Origin: Wolfiporia cocos | Lineage: Eukaryota > Basidiomycota > Agaricomycetes > Polyporales > Phaeolaceae | Length of the DNA: 64,000 nucleotides | Assembly (NCBI GenBank): GCA_029448655.1 | Contig: JACCLO010000019.1 | Span: 248,001-312,000, forward strand | Direction: 5' to 3' | Shown here: positions 53,988 through 63,979 of the stretch, piece after piece | How the letters are laid out: each line of letters starts with the position of its first letter | How positions within the stretch are numbered: position 1 is the stretch's first letter | Notes under the pieces: model-generated | Seen by the model: the letters and a program-made list of their open reading frames with translations, nothing else | Told to the model about the DNA's origin: nothing | Database searches by the model: none | Made by a program: the position numbers and the translations under genes

Positions 53988-54358
53988 TGACACAAGCGTA
54001 TTCTCAAGCAACTACTCAGGGGAATATTACTCGCGCGAAAGCGTATTCCTAGTCTGAGGCTACTCAAGGCAACAAAGGCCAAGACGAGTCTGGGGTGCTC
54101 CCTGCTCGTCTGGCTGGTATATATGCTCGTAGGCTGTTTGTACATGTTTGGCTACTATACAGTATTACGTAAGCTGATAGACCGTTTAGAGTATGGTAAA
54201 CCCTATCGTAGGTGTAGAGCCACATCAAGGGTGTCCGGGGTCTGTGTAGGCACGTGTGGGGTGTTCGGGGTCCTTGCACGTGATGCATAGGCGGACGCTT
54301 AGATAAGATAAGGGCTGTCTTTAGTCGCAAGCTAGTTGGAGAAAATCGGCTTGTGACA
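53988..54358 (-). repeat. Element C 5' LTR
   Basis: 371 bp, matches 36170-36540 except for two CpG-type transitions. It is followed on the plus strand by CTTAT, the target duplication that proves that the two LTRs belong to one insertion. Confidence 0.95.
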
Positions 54359-54363
54359 CTTAT

Positions 54364-54586
54364 TTGGATGCTCTATACCTCGGAGCTGTTGCAGTTATGT
54401 ATAACTCCAATTTAGCGCAGCGGGCAGGAGGCGTGCTCGGCCACGGCTGCGGATCAGACACGTTGTTGACTCAGCAAAACACGAACTCTCATATCTAGTC
54501 TGTTTACTATTGTAAATACCAGCTCAGTAGATATACATATATACAAGTAGATACTACACATGGGTAATGGCAGGATCAACAAGGAC
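54364..54586. other. Short unassigned sequence
   Basis: Host sequence or older repeat debris between element C and LTR fragment H. It contains TATACATATATACAAG at about 54532. No gene seen. Confidence 0.5.
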
Positions 54587-54885
54587 TGACACACGCTACA
54601 ACCTAAGACACACACCCGGGGGAAGGGGGCTCGCTCAAAGGCACCTTCCTGGTCCGGGGCATCTAAGGCTGAAGAGGTCAAGACAAGTCTGAGGTTCGCT
54701 CAAGACTGTCTGGCTATTATATAGACTCTATGTATTTGTACATGTTATGCTGCACGGCCGGTAAGGGCAGTAGGTGCAGTGTGATTGGTCTAAGCTACAT
54801 TGCCCATAGGTGCGAAGTGACTAAGCCGGTAATGGCATCAGAACAGTGATGTCCATAGTGATGTAGCAGATCAGGCCCGAGTCGG
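54587..54885 (-). repeat. LTR fragment H, truncated by element F
   Basis: The minus-strand LTR end TGTCA lies at 54587-54591 on the plus strand (TGACAC). It has TATATAA at 54723-54717 and AGACTTGTCTT at 54690-54680, again 33 nt later. It resembles the C-type LTR layout but differs in sequence. The 5' end is missing because element F inserted at 54885/54886. No PBS follows at 54586, so it is a 3' or solo LTR. Confidence 0.6.
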
Positions 54886-55254
54886 TGTCACAAGCCGATT
54901 TCTTTCGCCTAGCTAGCGACTAGAGCCTGAACCCTTATCTAAGCGCGCGCCTAAGCAGTCACGTGCAAAGACCCCGAACACCCTATCACGTGTTGTCAGA
55001 CCCCAGACACTCTGTGCCGTGTACCTACACCCATTATAGGGTTTACCTTACAGAATGGACTATCAGCTTATGTAATAACTATACAGTTGCCAAACGATGT
55101 ACAAACAGTAGAATAGCATATATACTGGCCGACGAGCAGGGTAGCACCCCAGACTCGTCTTGGCCTTATATGCTTTGAGTAGCCTCAGATCAGGAATATG
55201 CTTTCACGTGAGTCATATTCCCCTGAGTAGTTGCTTGAAGTGTTGCTTGTGTCA
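54886..55254 (+). repeat. Element F 5' LTR (C-type, plus strand)
   Basis: 369 bp starting TGTCACAAGCCG and ending GCTTGTGTCA, clearly related to the C and D LTRs. TATATA at 55119-55124 is followed at 55151-55161 by AGACTCGTCTT. GTCGG (54881-54885) would be its target duplication; the partner lies outside the window. Confidence 0.85.
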
Positions 55255-55362
55255 TAAGACAAGTCTCCTCCCTGCTTAGTGGTCTTACCCTAAGCAACCC
55301 CGGCGCACTAGGGGCAAAGTGCACCTTTCTTTCGCTCTTGTTGAACTTTGATTCTCCAAGCA
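55255..55362 (+). mobile_element. Element F leader remnant
   Basis: It starts TAAGACAAGTCTCC, the PBS region with one mismatch to F's own LTR start. It shares CCCCGGCGCACTAGGGGCAA with the element C leader. It is cut off after 108 bp by the A-type LTR G. Confidence 0.8.
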
Positions 55363-55486
55363 TGTCACAGATTTTGGACATGCCACTATTTTTCCCGTAT
55401 TTTTACCTATTTATCTGGTATTTCTACGACCTTGTAGACATTTACGCTGCTAAGCGCCCGTCTACACGTACACGCAACCAAACAAC
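55363..55486 (+). repeat. A-type LTR fragment G, truncated by element D
   Basis: The first 124 bp of an A-family LTR (TGTCACAGATTTTGGACATG through CAACCAAACAAC), nearly identical to the LTRs of A and B. It stops where element D begins; the rest of this element must lie beyond the window end. Confidence 0.9.
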
Positions 55487-55859
55487 TGACACAAGCAACA
55501 ACCTAAGCATCTACTCAGGGGAATATGACTCGCGTGAAAGCGTATTCCGGATCTGAGGCTACTCAAGGCGTATAAGGCCAAGACGAGTCTGGGGTGCTAC
55601 CCTGCTCGTCGGCCAGTATATATGCTATTCTACTGTTTGTACATTGTTTGGCTTCTGTACAGTTATTACGTAAGCTGAGAGTCCAATACTATGGTAAACC
55701 CTATAATGGGTGTAAGTACACGGCACAGAGTGTCGGGGGGGTTGGTAACACGTGATAGGGTGTTCGGGGTCTTGCACGTGACTACTTAGGCGCGCGTTTA
55801 GATAAGATAAGGGTTCAGGCTCTAGTCACTAGCTAGGCGAAAGAAATCGGCTTGTGACA
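55487..55859 (-). repeat. Element D 3' LTR
   Basis: 373 bp, starts TGTCACAAGCCGATTTC on the minus strand and ends GCTTGTGTCA. It contains the AGACTCGTCTT predicted RNA start (55590-55580). The Pol stop lies inside it. Confidence 0.9.
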
Positions 55860-58800
55860 GTACCCCCTCTTCTAGCTGCGTGTCCCCACACCCAGCAATT
55901 ACTTTGCAGAAATTTTGGTCAACGTGGCATGGGTGGTCATGTCCGTGTTTTTGACAGATGTGTGGGTTCGCCATCTGTATGGTATACTGTACGGGATAGA
56001 TCCAGCCCGGGTTGTTGGGTATCGTGGATTCTATGCATTGTCCCACTTGTATGCCATATTGTATTACACGGGTTTTGGGATTGCAAAACCAGACGTTTCT
56101 GGCGACGAGTTGCTTCGGGTAAATGTAGAAGGGAATTTTCGCATCCTTCAACATCTCGATGTCTACCTCGTCGTGGATGATGAACTCGTTCGGGTTTTGT
56201 CTGAGTCCCATGGCAATGGATTTTTGTTCGAAGTCTTCCCACTCCGGGTCCCATTCAGTGTGTCTGTTCTTCCACTGATGTCCAGGAGCGGTTGGTCTTT
56301 CTTCGAAGTATTTGGTTACCAAATCCTGCCAGGGTGTTAATCCGCGTTTCCTTTCCCATGTCGTCGTCCCATCAGACCATTCAACTTCCAGCTCGACTCG
56401 CCCTCGGTCTTCCCTGGATGCGAGGATCCTGAGAGGCCTGCGAGCGTCATTGCTTTTCGTTCGTTCGTTATGGTTCTGATTGGGGAAAGCCGGAGCATGA
56501 TACGGTAGTAGTAGGACTTCGTTAAATATAGGGTATATGCCTCGCATGTCTGCGGGCAAGTCCAGTTCGTATGCTCCATGTCCGACTTTCTTGGTGACCT
56601 TGTATGGACCGTACCGCTTCGAATCGAGTTTCTTCGTAGGGTTTCCCATGTTAATGTTTCGCCCATCGACCCAAACCATGTCCCCTTCGTTGTACTCGTG
56701 GGGGTTGGTTCGTTTCCGGTCGTAGTACTCTTTCATACGAAGTTTGGCTTTCTCGAGATTCTTCGAAGCGGTTTGGCTGACCTCGTGCATGTGTTCGACC
56801 CAGTCCTTGGCTGTTCCCACCCCCTCTTCCAGCTCTGGTGCCTCCACGCCTGTAAATGGGTGGTATCCATGAGTAAGGTAAAAGGGGCTGTAGCCCGTGC
56901 TACTATGTACGTGACACTTGTACGCAAACGCTGCTAGCGGGAGTAAGTCCGGCCAGTTGGTATGAGTGTCGTTAATAAATAATCGTAGGTACACCTCCAG
57001 TTCCTGGTTCATTCGCTCCGTTTGCCCATCTGTCTGTGGGTGGAACGCGGTACTAGGGTTTCCCTCGATGCCTAATCTACGGTACACATCCTTGATGAAG
57101 TCCGATACAAACTGTGGTCCTCTGTCGCTAAATACTTTCTTTGGTAGTCCGTGCTGTGCGTATACTTTATCTACAAATATGTTGGCCCAATCTTCGGCGG
57201 TAAGCCTGGTTGTGGTTGGGACTGCGATATAGTCCTTGGATTTCATGTCTACAACTACAATGATAGCATCTCGACCCTTGGATACTGGGAGTCCTGTGAT
57301 CATATCAACGGAAATATTCTCCCAGTTGTGTGCGGGTGTTGGATTTGGGTTTAGTGGTGCGGCTCTCTTCGAGCGGTCTGGCTTGGCTCTTTGGCACTTG
57401 ATACATGCCTTGACGTACTGGCGGATGTCGTTTCGCATCTTTGGCCACCAGTATGATCGGTGAACGGCGGTGTACGTGTTTTCAGTGCCGGGGTGCCCTG
57501 CCGAGACCGTGTTGTGGAATGAAGAGATGATTTTTCCGATTAATTCCTCGTCTCTCGGAATGATCAACTTCCCCCTCCTGTAGCGTAGGCCGTCCTCGGC
57601 CGTTTCCACTGATCCTTCTACTACCTCCTTGTTGTAGAGAGCGGCTTCCGCTTTGACCCTTTCCTTTACCTCCTCGTGGGTGATCCCGTGAGGTAGGGTA
57701 TAGAATGAGGATCTCAGTCTTTCTGCGCTGTCTTTGGCGAAGAGGTGTTCCTTCAAGACGATCTGTCCTTCGAGGTGATCCTTGTTGTCGTCGTGATCGC
57801 CCCTTCGGGATAGGCCGTCTGCCCTTCCATTGGTCTTCCCGGGGATGTGCACGAGTTGTAGGTCGTACTCGGCAAGTTCCGTCATCCACCGGGCTTGTCG
57901 CGGATTAATCTTTTGTGGAGTCTTAAAGTATTCTAGGTTCTTGTGGTCCGTTAGTACCTCTACAGGGTGTTTTGCACCCATTACGAAATGCCGCCATTCG
58001 TCTAGGGCGCGCATTATAGCTAGTAGTTCGCGATCGTAGATCTCGTAGTTTCGTTCTGCCGGTAGTAGCGTCTTTGAATGGTACGCTATGGGTTTCCAGA
58101 TGCCGTCCTGATTCTGCATGAGGCAGGCTCCAGTTGCGAAGTCTGAAGAGTCTGCTTCGATGCGGAATGGATCGTCATCGTTTGGTATCCCTAGTACAGG
58201 TGCTGTGACGAAGATGTTTTTTAACTTGTCGAAGCATTCCTGTTCTGTCACGCCCCATTGCCATTCTCCATCTTTGGTTAGATTGATAAGGGGGCGTGCT
58301 ACCGTTGAGAACTTGGGTATGAATCTCTGGTAGAAGTTGGCAAATCCGATGAAGGATTGCACTTCTTTCTTGTTCCGAGGTGCCGGCCATTCGGCTACTG
58401 CGGCGACCTTCGCGGGGTCCATACGGATTTCCCCGTGAGAGATTATGTGCCCTAGGTACTCTACTTCCGATTTCTCGAACTCGCACTTCTCTGGTTTACA
58501 GGTTAGCTTATTTTGGCGGAGAACCAAAAGAACCTTGCGCAGGATCTCTCTATGTTCTTTCTGGTTCTCCGTGAAAATAAGGATATCGTCTAAATATACA
58601 ATGACCTTCCCCGTGAGGACTAGGTCTCTAAATATGTCGTTCATCAAGGTCTGGAACGTGCCTGGTGCGTTGCACATTCCGAAGAACATCACTAATGGCT
58701 CGTAGAGCCCTCTATTAGTGATGAAGGCGGCTTTTTCTTCGTCGCCTTCCTTGATTCGGACGTTGGTGTATCCCCAACGAATGTCCAATTTGGAAAAGTA

Positions 58801-59455
58801 CTTAGCACGTTTAAGCTTGTTGAGCAGCTCCGTGATGAGCGGGAGTGGGTACTTGTTCTTCTTGGTCATCTGGTTCAACTTTCGATAGTCCTGGATAGGG
58901 CGTAGTTTCCCATCCTTCTTTTTGACAAAGAAGAAGGGTGCCCCCCATGGTGACTTCGATGGGCGGATGCGGCCCGTGCGCAGTTGTTCTTCTAGGAAAT
59001 CGTCCAATGCTTCTTGCTCTCTAGGTGAAAGGGCGTAAATCTTGCCCGCGTATGGTTCCGAATTGGGGAGGAGTTCGATGGCGTGGTCCCACGGGCGCCG
59101 TTCCGGGAGTGTGTCGAATTCCTTTTCCTCAAACACGTCTTTGAATTCGTGTAAGTACTCGGGTACGACCTCCTTGAATGTTTTGGCTTCCGTGGTTTTG
59201 CCAGTCGCGATGGCGATTTCGGTTGCCTTCGTGGCGCGGACTCGTTCGGCGATGTCCGCTCTGCACTCGTCCCTGTTTCGGATCCATGCGTCAGCGAAAA
59301 TGTAGTAAATGTGATCACCGTCCTCGATCTGCTCGCGCTCGCAGTTACAAGAGAACGTGATCCGTCGCTTCTTCCAGTCGATGGAAGGGTTGTGGTCTTC
59401 GAGCCAGTCGAAGCCTAGAAAGATGTCCGCGGAGCTAAGTTCCGTAACGTGGAAC
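55822..59455 (-). CDS. pol: Protease-Pol of element D, 5' part removed by element E
   Basis: The open frame runs from the truncation point through the protease C-terminus (FDWLEDHNPSIDWKKRR, KTTEAKTFKEVVPEYLHEF) directly into RT without a shift. It then has RNase H, integrase (HNTVSAGHPGTENTYTA, CIKCQRAK, VDMITGLPVSKG, DGQTERMNQ), a chromodomain-like part (LRILASREDRGRVELEVEW) and the same C-terminal domain as element C (ARNVWFCNPKTRVIQYGI, ANPHIC, DHPCHVDQ, GDTQLEEGVL). YLDDILIF is intact. It lacks Gag, dUTPase and the protease active site in this window, so it is not functional as a whole. It serves as a reference showing that the PR-RT junction in this family is a single frame. Confidence 0.9.
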
Positions 59456-60074
59456 TGTCACAAGAATTCTCCTAGTTTCCCTATATTTCTTACTATTTTT
59501 CCGGCAATTCTACGAATTATCTACGACTTTCTAGACCAATAACTAGCTTATCTGGTTCATAAGTTAACGGTTACATACGTGCCGAATGATGGCCGCGCTA
59601 TCTCCCGTAACGACGGTCTTATCTTATCACTAGTAGTTACCATCAGTCACATGTCTAGTTCTAGCCAATCGGACATCCCGTCCGGAAGCAGTCAGCGTAT
59701 AAACGTCAGCGGACCGGGCTTTGGTCACGCCCCGTCTTTGTAATGACAAGAGCGCAAAACGCCATTCGCGCGGCCTACGCCGCCTTCCTATATCCCGGTT
59801 TTGATCGGCATATGTATTTATCGTATATTACTAAGTACTTAGGTACCTGGGGACTTGTACATACGAATACGGACATTAGTATTATCTAATAAGACTGTTA
59901 GGGGTCTTATTTATCATGTATATATACTGGACTTGCTGAGCGCTATTGCCTCAGTTCTATTCATTGCATTCATACTACGAGTTAACCACTCCGCGTATCC
60001 TGCTTAACTCTTACAACTATCCTGCCTAACCAGCAAACCAAGCAACTATTACAAGTAAGTGTTATCTTGTGTTA
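59456..60074 (+). repeat. Element E 5' LTR
   Basis: About 619 bp, starting TGTCACAAGAATTC. The end is placed at CTTGTGTTA by analogy to the other families, so the last bases are uncertain (CA would be usual). It has TATATATA at 59919-59926 and the predicted RNA start AGTTCTATTCAT at 59953-59964. Confidence 0.75.
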
Positions 60075-60075
60075 T

Positions 60076-60087
60076 ATGAATAGAACT
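60076..60087 (+). other. Predicted self-priming PBS, element E
   Basis: ATGAATAGAACT pairs over 12 nt with AGTTCTATTCAT at 59953-59964, which begins 34 nt after the TATA start. Confidence 0.7.
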
Positions 60088-60774
60088 CGCTTTCGCCCCC
60101 GCCCTCTTTGAGGGTCTGGGATTTTTTCTTCTTAGGGGTTTTCGTCGCCGTCTGCGCACCCCCGCTCGCCGCCAGGCAGCGGGGTATCCTTAGTGGGCTC
60201 TGGGGGATCATCGCCTTCGGGCAAACAGCCGGACCGTAGGCTTAAGCGGAACCGGGGACTGGCTGCCAAGTCTTTCCCCATATGTTGGGAATCGATGGCA
60301 ACGGTGTAAATTCTTGACCGGGCCGGAGACGACCTTCTCGCCTATCCCCAGGCGTACAGGGGCCACTCTATTTAGAGTTGGGATGGTGGGCACGAGTTGC
60401 CCTGCCTAGAACCGCTGCCGATACGGCTTCAGAACGATAGAGTTCTGGCCTTGGCGCCCTCTAAGTCCCTCAGGGCATGGGTTTGGTTTAAACACTGGCA
60501 GCCACCTAACTGGAGTGAGGCGTGGGCACATGCAGGGTGTAATACCCCAAATCCTGCATTCCCAGGCGTCAAGGGAAGACGACCTGCTGTATCCCCCACC
60601 TGGTAGCGTGAGAGAGACGCCATCCAGTCGCCGACACTAACTCCGGTCGAGGGCGGAGCGCCCATTGACGCCGGAGGATAAGCGCACGACACATCAAGAA
60701 GCGACGATAAGCCCCGACAGAAGACCGCGTGATTTCCACTAGAATAGCTTACTTAGACTTCTTTTTACGTAGTC
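60088..60774 (+). other. Element E leader
   Basis: About 0.7 kb without a supported gene. A block CTCTGGGGGATCATCGCCTTCGG (60199-60221) resembles one in the A/B leader. Short ORFs are probably not coding. Confidence 0.5.
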
Positions 60775-61590
60775 ATGCCGAAAGCACCACGTTTCACGGT
60801 TACCCCGAGAAACGCCGCTACGGGGGAGCGCGAGGAATGGCATATTGCCGCCTCTAAATCGCTCGAAGACCGCATCTCCGCGGTCACAGCCCCAAAGCGA
60901 GGAAAGTCCCGAAAGGGCAAAGACGTCTTCTACAGGAAGCCGAACCCTGACCCGGAGGAGATCCGAAGGGTCAACCACGAGGCCGCCCTCGACGACATCA
61001 GGCGAAAGAAGCTCAACAAGCTTCTCCGCCAAAAGGAGAAGCTCGAGGCTCGGATCCAAAAACAAAGCCTGGATCAGCTAATCGCCGAGGCAGCCAGGAA
61101 GAGGGTTGAGGAAGAGAGAATGGTGAGGAGTCTTCGGGAGCGAATTGAGCCCCCAAAGAAGTCGCTATTGGAAAGGGTGGAGGAGCTAAGGATGCCGGCC
61201 GAGTGGGTCGAAAAACGGGGTCTTGCGAACCCCAGGGACGTCCACTGCACGGAGAAGAAGTGGGATTGGTTCTTGGACGTCGACAAACAGATGAATGCCG
61301 CCCACAAGAACCTTTTCCGGCTATGGAAAGTCCCCGACGCAACCACCACGGCCCCCATTATAGCAAAATTCACCACCCTCATCACCGACTTCGACGATCT
61401 CTCCACACACCTGGAGCAAAGGGTCCGTCAGGACTCCATGAAGAACGAAGACCTCCGCCGCCTCGAAAAATATCTCAGAAGGGTGGAGCACGTTTTTGGA
61501 GACCTAGACGTGAAACAGCACGTTACGTACTTAAAAACCCATTTAGTACATAGCGGTCTCAACTTCGACCTCGGCAAACCCCAGCTGTAG
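60775..61590 (+). CDS. ORF0 of element E, homologous to ORF0 of A/B
   Basis: 271 aa from ATG 60775. The N-terminus is basic (MPKAPRFTVTPRNA). Residues about 78-130 form a long charged coiled coil (KKLNKLLRQKEKLEARIQ, RKRVEEERMVRSLRER). The C-terminal part, at about 199-268 (FTTLITDFDDLSTHLEQRV, EDLRRLEKYLRRVEHVFGDL), aligns with FHTMVVELEDLVDNV and WRIMKKYCKQLGNISFLDW of element A. Position upstream of gag, size and domain order are the same as in A/B, although sequence identity is low. That supports selection for a protein product. No catalytic or nucleic-acid-binding motif is recognised. Confidence 0.75.
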   Translation: MPKAPRFTVTPRNAATGEREEWHIAASKSLEDRISAVTAPKRGKSRKGKDVFYRKPNPDPEEIRRVNHEAALDDIRRKKLNKLLRQKEKLEARIQKQSLDQLIAEAARKRVEEERMVRSLRERIEPPKKSLLERVEELRMPAEWVEKRGLANPRDVHCTEKKWDWFLDVDKQMNAAHKNLFRLWKVPDATTTAPIIAKFTTLITDFDDLSTHLEQRVRQDSMKNEDLRRLEKYLRRVEHVFGDLDVKQHVTYLKTHLVHSGLNFDLGKPQL

Positions 61591-61598
61591 TAGATAGA

Positions 61599-61680
61599 AA
61601 GTCCTGAAAAGGCATTTTCTTTGGTGCATGGCATTGATTGCGAAAAGTCCTGAAAAGGCATTTAAGTCCTGAAAAGGCAT
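61599..61680 (+). repeat. Three 17 nt repeats in the ORF0-gag spacer of element E
   Basis: AAGTCCTGAAAAGGCAT occurs exactly at 61599-61615, 61645-61661 and 61664-61680, filling the spacer between the ORF0 stop and the gag start. TCCTGAAAAGG also occurs in the A leader at about 3262 and in B. Confidence 0.9.
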
Positions 61681-61741
61681 CTTTTTCTTGAATTATCGTT
61701 TAAGGAAGAAAATAACTCAAGCTGACGAATACTGTCCAGCA

Positions 61742-63979
61742 ATGGTGTCTTACACGATCGTACAAGGCGCTCTATACAACACCCACAAGGTGGCTACGGC
61801 CTACCGCCCCGCCGTCGGCAAGCACGCATGGCCCGGAGAGCAGACCTGCTTGATGGACTATCTGCGAGTCGTATTCGGCATCAGAGTTAGGGGGAGTGTC
61901 ACCTCCTTCAACTCAATTCCGGCGCATGTGCGCCCATTCCTGAACGTAAACCATACGGCGTACATCAAGTACTATGGGGAAGATTCGACCAGGAACCACA
62001 TATCGTGGTGGAGGTGGGACAACTATTGTACCGCCATCCCCCTGTCGGACCTCATAGTCCTGTACGGTGACGTCCACTGGTACTCCCAGGAAGAAGCGTC
62101 GCCACGCACGAGAGCCGCCAGGCTCTTCAACCCGGAAACACCCGCACGCCGAGCAGTCGTCACCCCCGAAGGCAGCGAGACTCCACGACCGGAGGAACCG
62201 GTCGACACGGAGCCCCTATTTGGGACGCTCCCCGATCTCCTCCCCTCCTATGAAAGGGGAACTCTGGAAATAATCGCGCAGCCGGAAAGAAGCGAGAATG
62301 AATTGATGGGAAGGTTGCAGCGCACTCTGGAAGTGGCCGCCCCAGACGAAGTTCTGCAGGTGGGAAAAGAAGCTTACAGGGAGGCGCTGTACCAAGCCAA
62401 GAACCACCTCTACAGCAACCTCGCGGCATACAAAAGCCGGGTAGACACGAATATGGAGACGGTCTGGAACAAGACCAACCAGATTCGGAGTCACAACCAA
62501 GTGCTTCAAAATAGAATAGAAGCACTAGAGGAAGCGGAGAGTTTGCGGCAACAATTGGATACCCTTTCCGAAAATCGGTTCGTCCGCATAGAAAAAGATA
62601 TCGCAGTACTGCAAAAGCGTCCGGCAGTCCCAACCGCGGGACCCAGCGGTGCCCAGGTCACGGCACTAATTAATAGAATTGACCAACTCGAAGCGGAGTT
62701 AACCGCTCTAAAAAACGCACCGGCAGCCGCGACAGCAGCAGCCACCACGGTCAACTTCCAACAGACCAAACCGACTCAGCCGCCCAAATTCTCGGGCCCC
62801 AAGGATTCCATCTCATCGAAAGAGTGGATCCAAAAGATGGGCATGTATTTCGCGGACGCCAAGATAACCCTCGAGGAAGACAAGGTCCGCCAAGCCCTGC
62901 TACGGCTTACGGGCGAGGCCTACCAGTACATGTCACCGGTAGTTGATAAAATCGCCGCCGGACAAACCTCGGGGCACACCTGGAAAACGTTTGCGGAAAC
63001 AATCGAGAAGGTGTACGGCAAGAAGACGGACAAGGAAATTGCCGAAAAAGAGATTGAAGGGTACTTCGGAGACGAAGGGAAAAAGAAGCTCCAATCGGAC
63101 TTCTTCTCTTGGGCACAGAAGCTCAGGACCCTGGCTCGCCTGGCCGAGACTGACAACAAGACGTTGTTCAGTCATATCAAACGGATCCTCCCGGAAAAGG
63201 TGCGAGAGACCCTCGCTACCTTGGAATCGGTGCCCGGCTTTACAATGCCGACCGACTGGGAAATATACCTCGATATGGCCATCGACCTCTATAAGAGGCA
63301 ATACCCGGATAAGCTCAAAGGCAAGATCTTCGAGGAAGAAAAGAAGAAGGAGTCGTCGGGGTCTGGCAAGACCACTGACAAAGCTACGTCGAAGCCTGCC
63401 AAGGCTGATGACAAAGGCAAAGGCAAGGCAAAAGAAACCGGCTCTTACGGGAAGGACTGTCGCAAGCACCCTGGACAACACAAATGGGGCGACTGTCCTG
63501 AGAACCCTAAGAACAAGCCGAAGGAAGCCAAGCCGGCCAGTAGTGGAAGCGGAACGACGAAGCCGACAGGCTCGTCGAGCGGAACGCAACAGTCGGGCCA
63601 GAAGAAATTGGACCCGAAGAAAAAATACAAGGTCCGAGTTGTCAGCACCCAGGAACTGGTGACTGACGACGAAGATGAGTCCCCCCAAGCCACCGTAGGG
63701 ACCATCCGGACCAACGTTCCGAATCAACCAGAGGTGGTTCCTCTGGCCCCCACTACGCGCATCAGCGATGAGGAGAAAAGCGGGAGCCCGGTGCGATCGG
63801 CTGAAAGCACCAGCCCCGTCCAGACCCAGTCGACTGGTTCGACTTCGACTGCGCCTACACCGTCGGGCGACTCCATCAGGACACATCTGCCCTGGCTTCG
63901 CAAGCGGATAGCCGACTCCGCAAACACCCTGGGCATCTACGGAAGCTCTGCCTCGGGTTTTCTCACCGAGCACATGTGA
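61742..63979 (+). CDS. gag: Gag of element E
   Basis: 745 aa from ATG 61742. An N-terminal domain of about 115 residues absent from the A Gag (VSYTIVQGALYNTHKVATAY, SFNSIPAHVRPFLNVNHTAY, WWRWDNYCTAIPLSDLIVLY) precedes the part shared with A: coiled coil (QNRIEALEEAESLRQQLDTL), capsid-like region (KEWIQKMGMYFADAKITLEE, TWKTFAETIEKVYGKKTDKE, FFSWAQKLRTLARLAETDNK) and a lysine-rich tail. The zinc knuckle is replaced by a C-x2-H-x3-H-x4-C pattern (DCRKHPGQHKWGDC). The C-terminus LGIYGSSASGF matches the N-terminal part of the A Pol frame (LGIFGSSAMDF), so the gag/pol frame switch point differs between families. Confidence 0.9.
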   Translation: MVSYTIVQGALYNTHKVATAYRPAVGKHAWPGEQTCLMDYLRVVFGIRVRGSVTSFNSIPAHVRPFLNVNHTAYIKYYGEDSTRNHISWWRWDNYCTAIPLSDLIVLYGDVHWYSQEEASPRTRAARLFNPETPARRAVVTPEGSETPRPEEPVDTEPLFGTLPDLLPSYERGTLEIIAQPERSENELMGRLQRTLEVAAPDEVLQVGKEAYREALYQAKNHLYSNLAAYKSRVDTNMETVWNKTNQIRSHNQVLQNRIEALEEAESLRQQLDTLSENRFVRIEKDIAVLQKRPAVPTAGPSGAQVTALINRIDQLEAELTALKNAPAAATAAATTVNFQQTKPTQPPKFSGPKDSISSKEWIQKMGMYFADAKITLEEDKVRQALLRLTGEAYQYMSPVVDKIAAGQTSGHTWKTFAETIEKVYGKKTDKEIAEKEIEGYFGDEGKKKLQSDFFSWAQKLRTLARLAETDNKTLFSHIKRILPEKVRETLATLESVPGFTMPTDWEIYLDMAIDLYKRQYPDKLKGKIFEEEKKKESSGSGKTTDKATSKPAKADDKGKGKAKETGSYGKDCRKHPGQHKWGDCPENPKNKPKEAKPASSGSGTTKPTGSSSGTQQSGQKKLDPKKKYKVRVVSTQELVTDDEDESPQATVGTIRTNVPNQPEVVPLAPTTRISDEEKSGSPVRSAESTSPVQTQSTGSTSTAPTPSGDSIRTHLPWLRKRIADSANTLGIYGSSASGFLTEHM

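Larger units (their letters stand above)
36170..54358 (-). mobile_element. Element C: Ty3/Gypsy element with Gag-dUTPase-PR-Pol, interrupted by element B
   Basis: Two 371 bp LTRs differing by two transitions bound the element, and CTTAT is duplicated at 36165-36169 and 54359-54363. Without element B it is about 8.2 kb. In its own direction: LTR 54358-53988, self-priming PBS, about 770 nt leader split by B, Gag-dUTPase-protease ORF 43227-39772, Pol ORF 39865-36503 and LTR 36540-36170. There is no ORF0. A 1 nt deletion relative to element D separates the PR and RT frames. Confidence 0.95.
55487..59455 (-). mobile_element. Element D: C-type Gypsy element, 3' part
   Basis: The 3' LTR lies at 55487-55859, followed (reading minus strand from the other side) by Pol and the end of the protease. 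It is truncated at 59455/59456 by element E. ACAAC (55482-55486) is the expected target copy, created inside the A-type LTR G. It is close to element C in sequence but keeps PR and RT in one frame. Confidence 0.92.
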
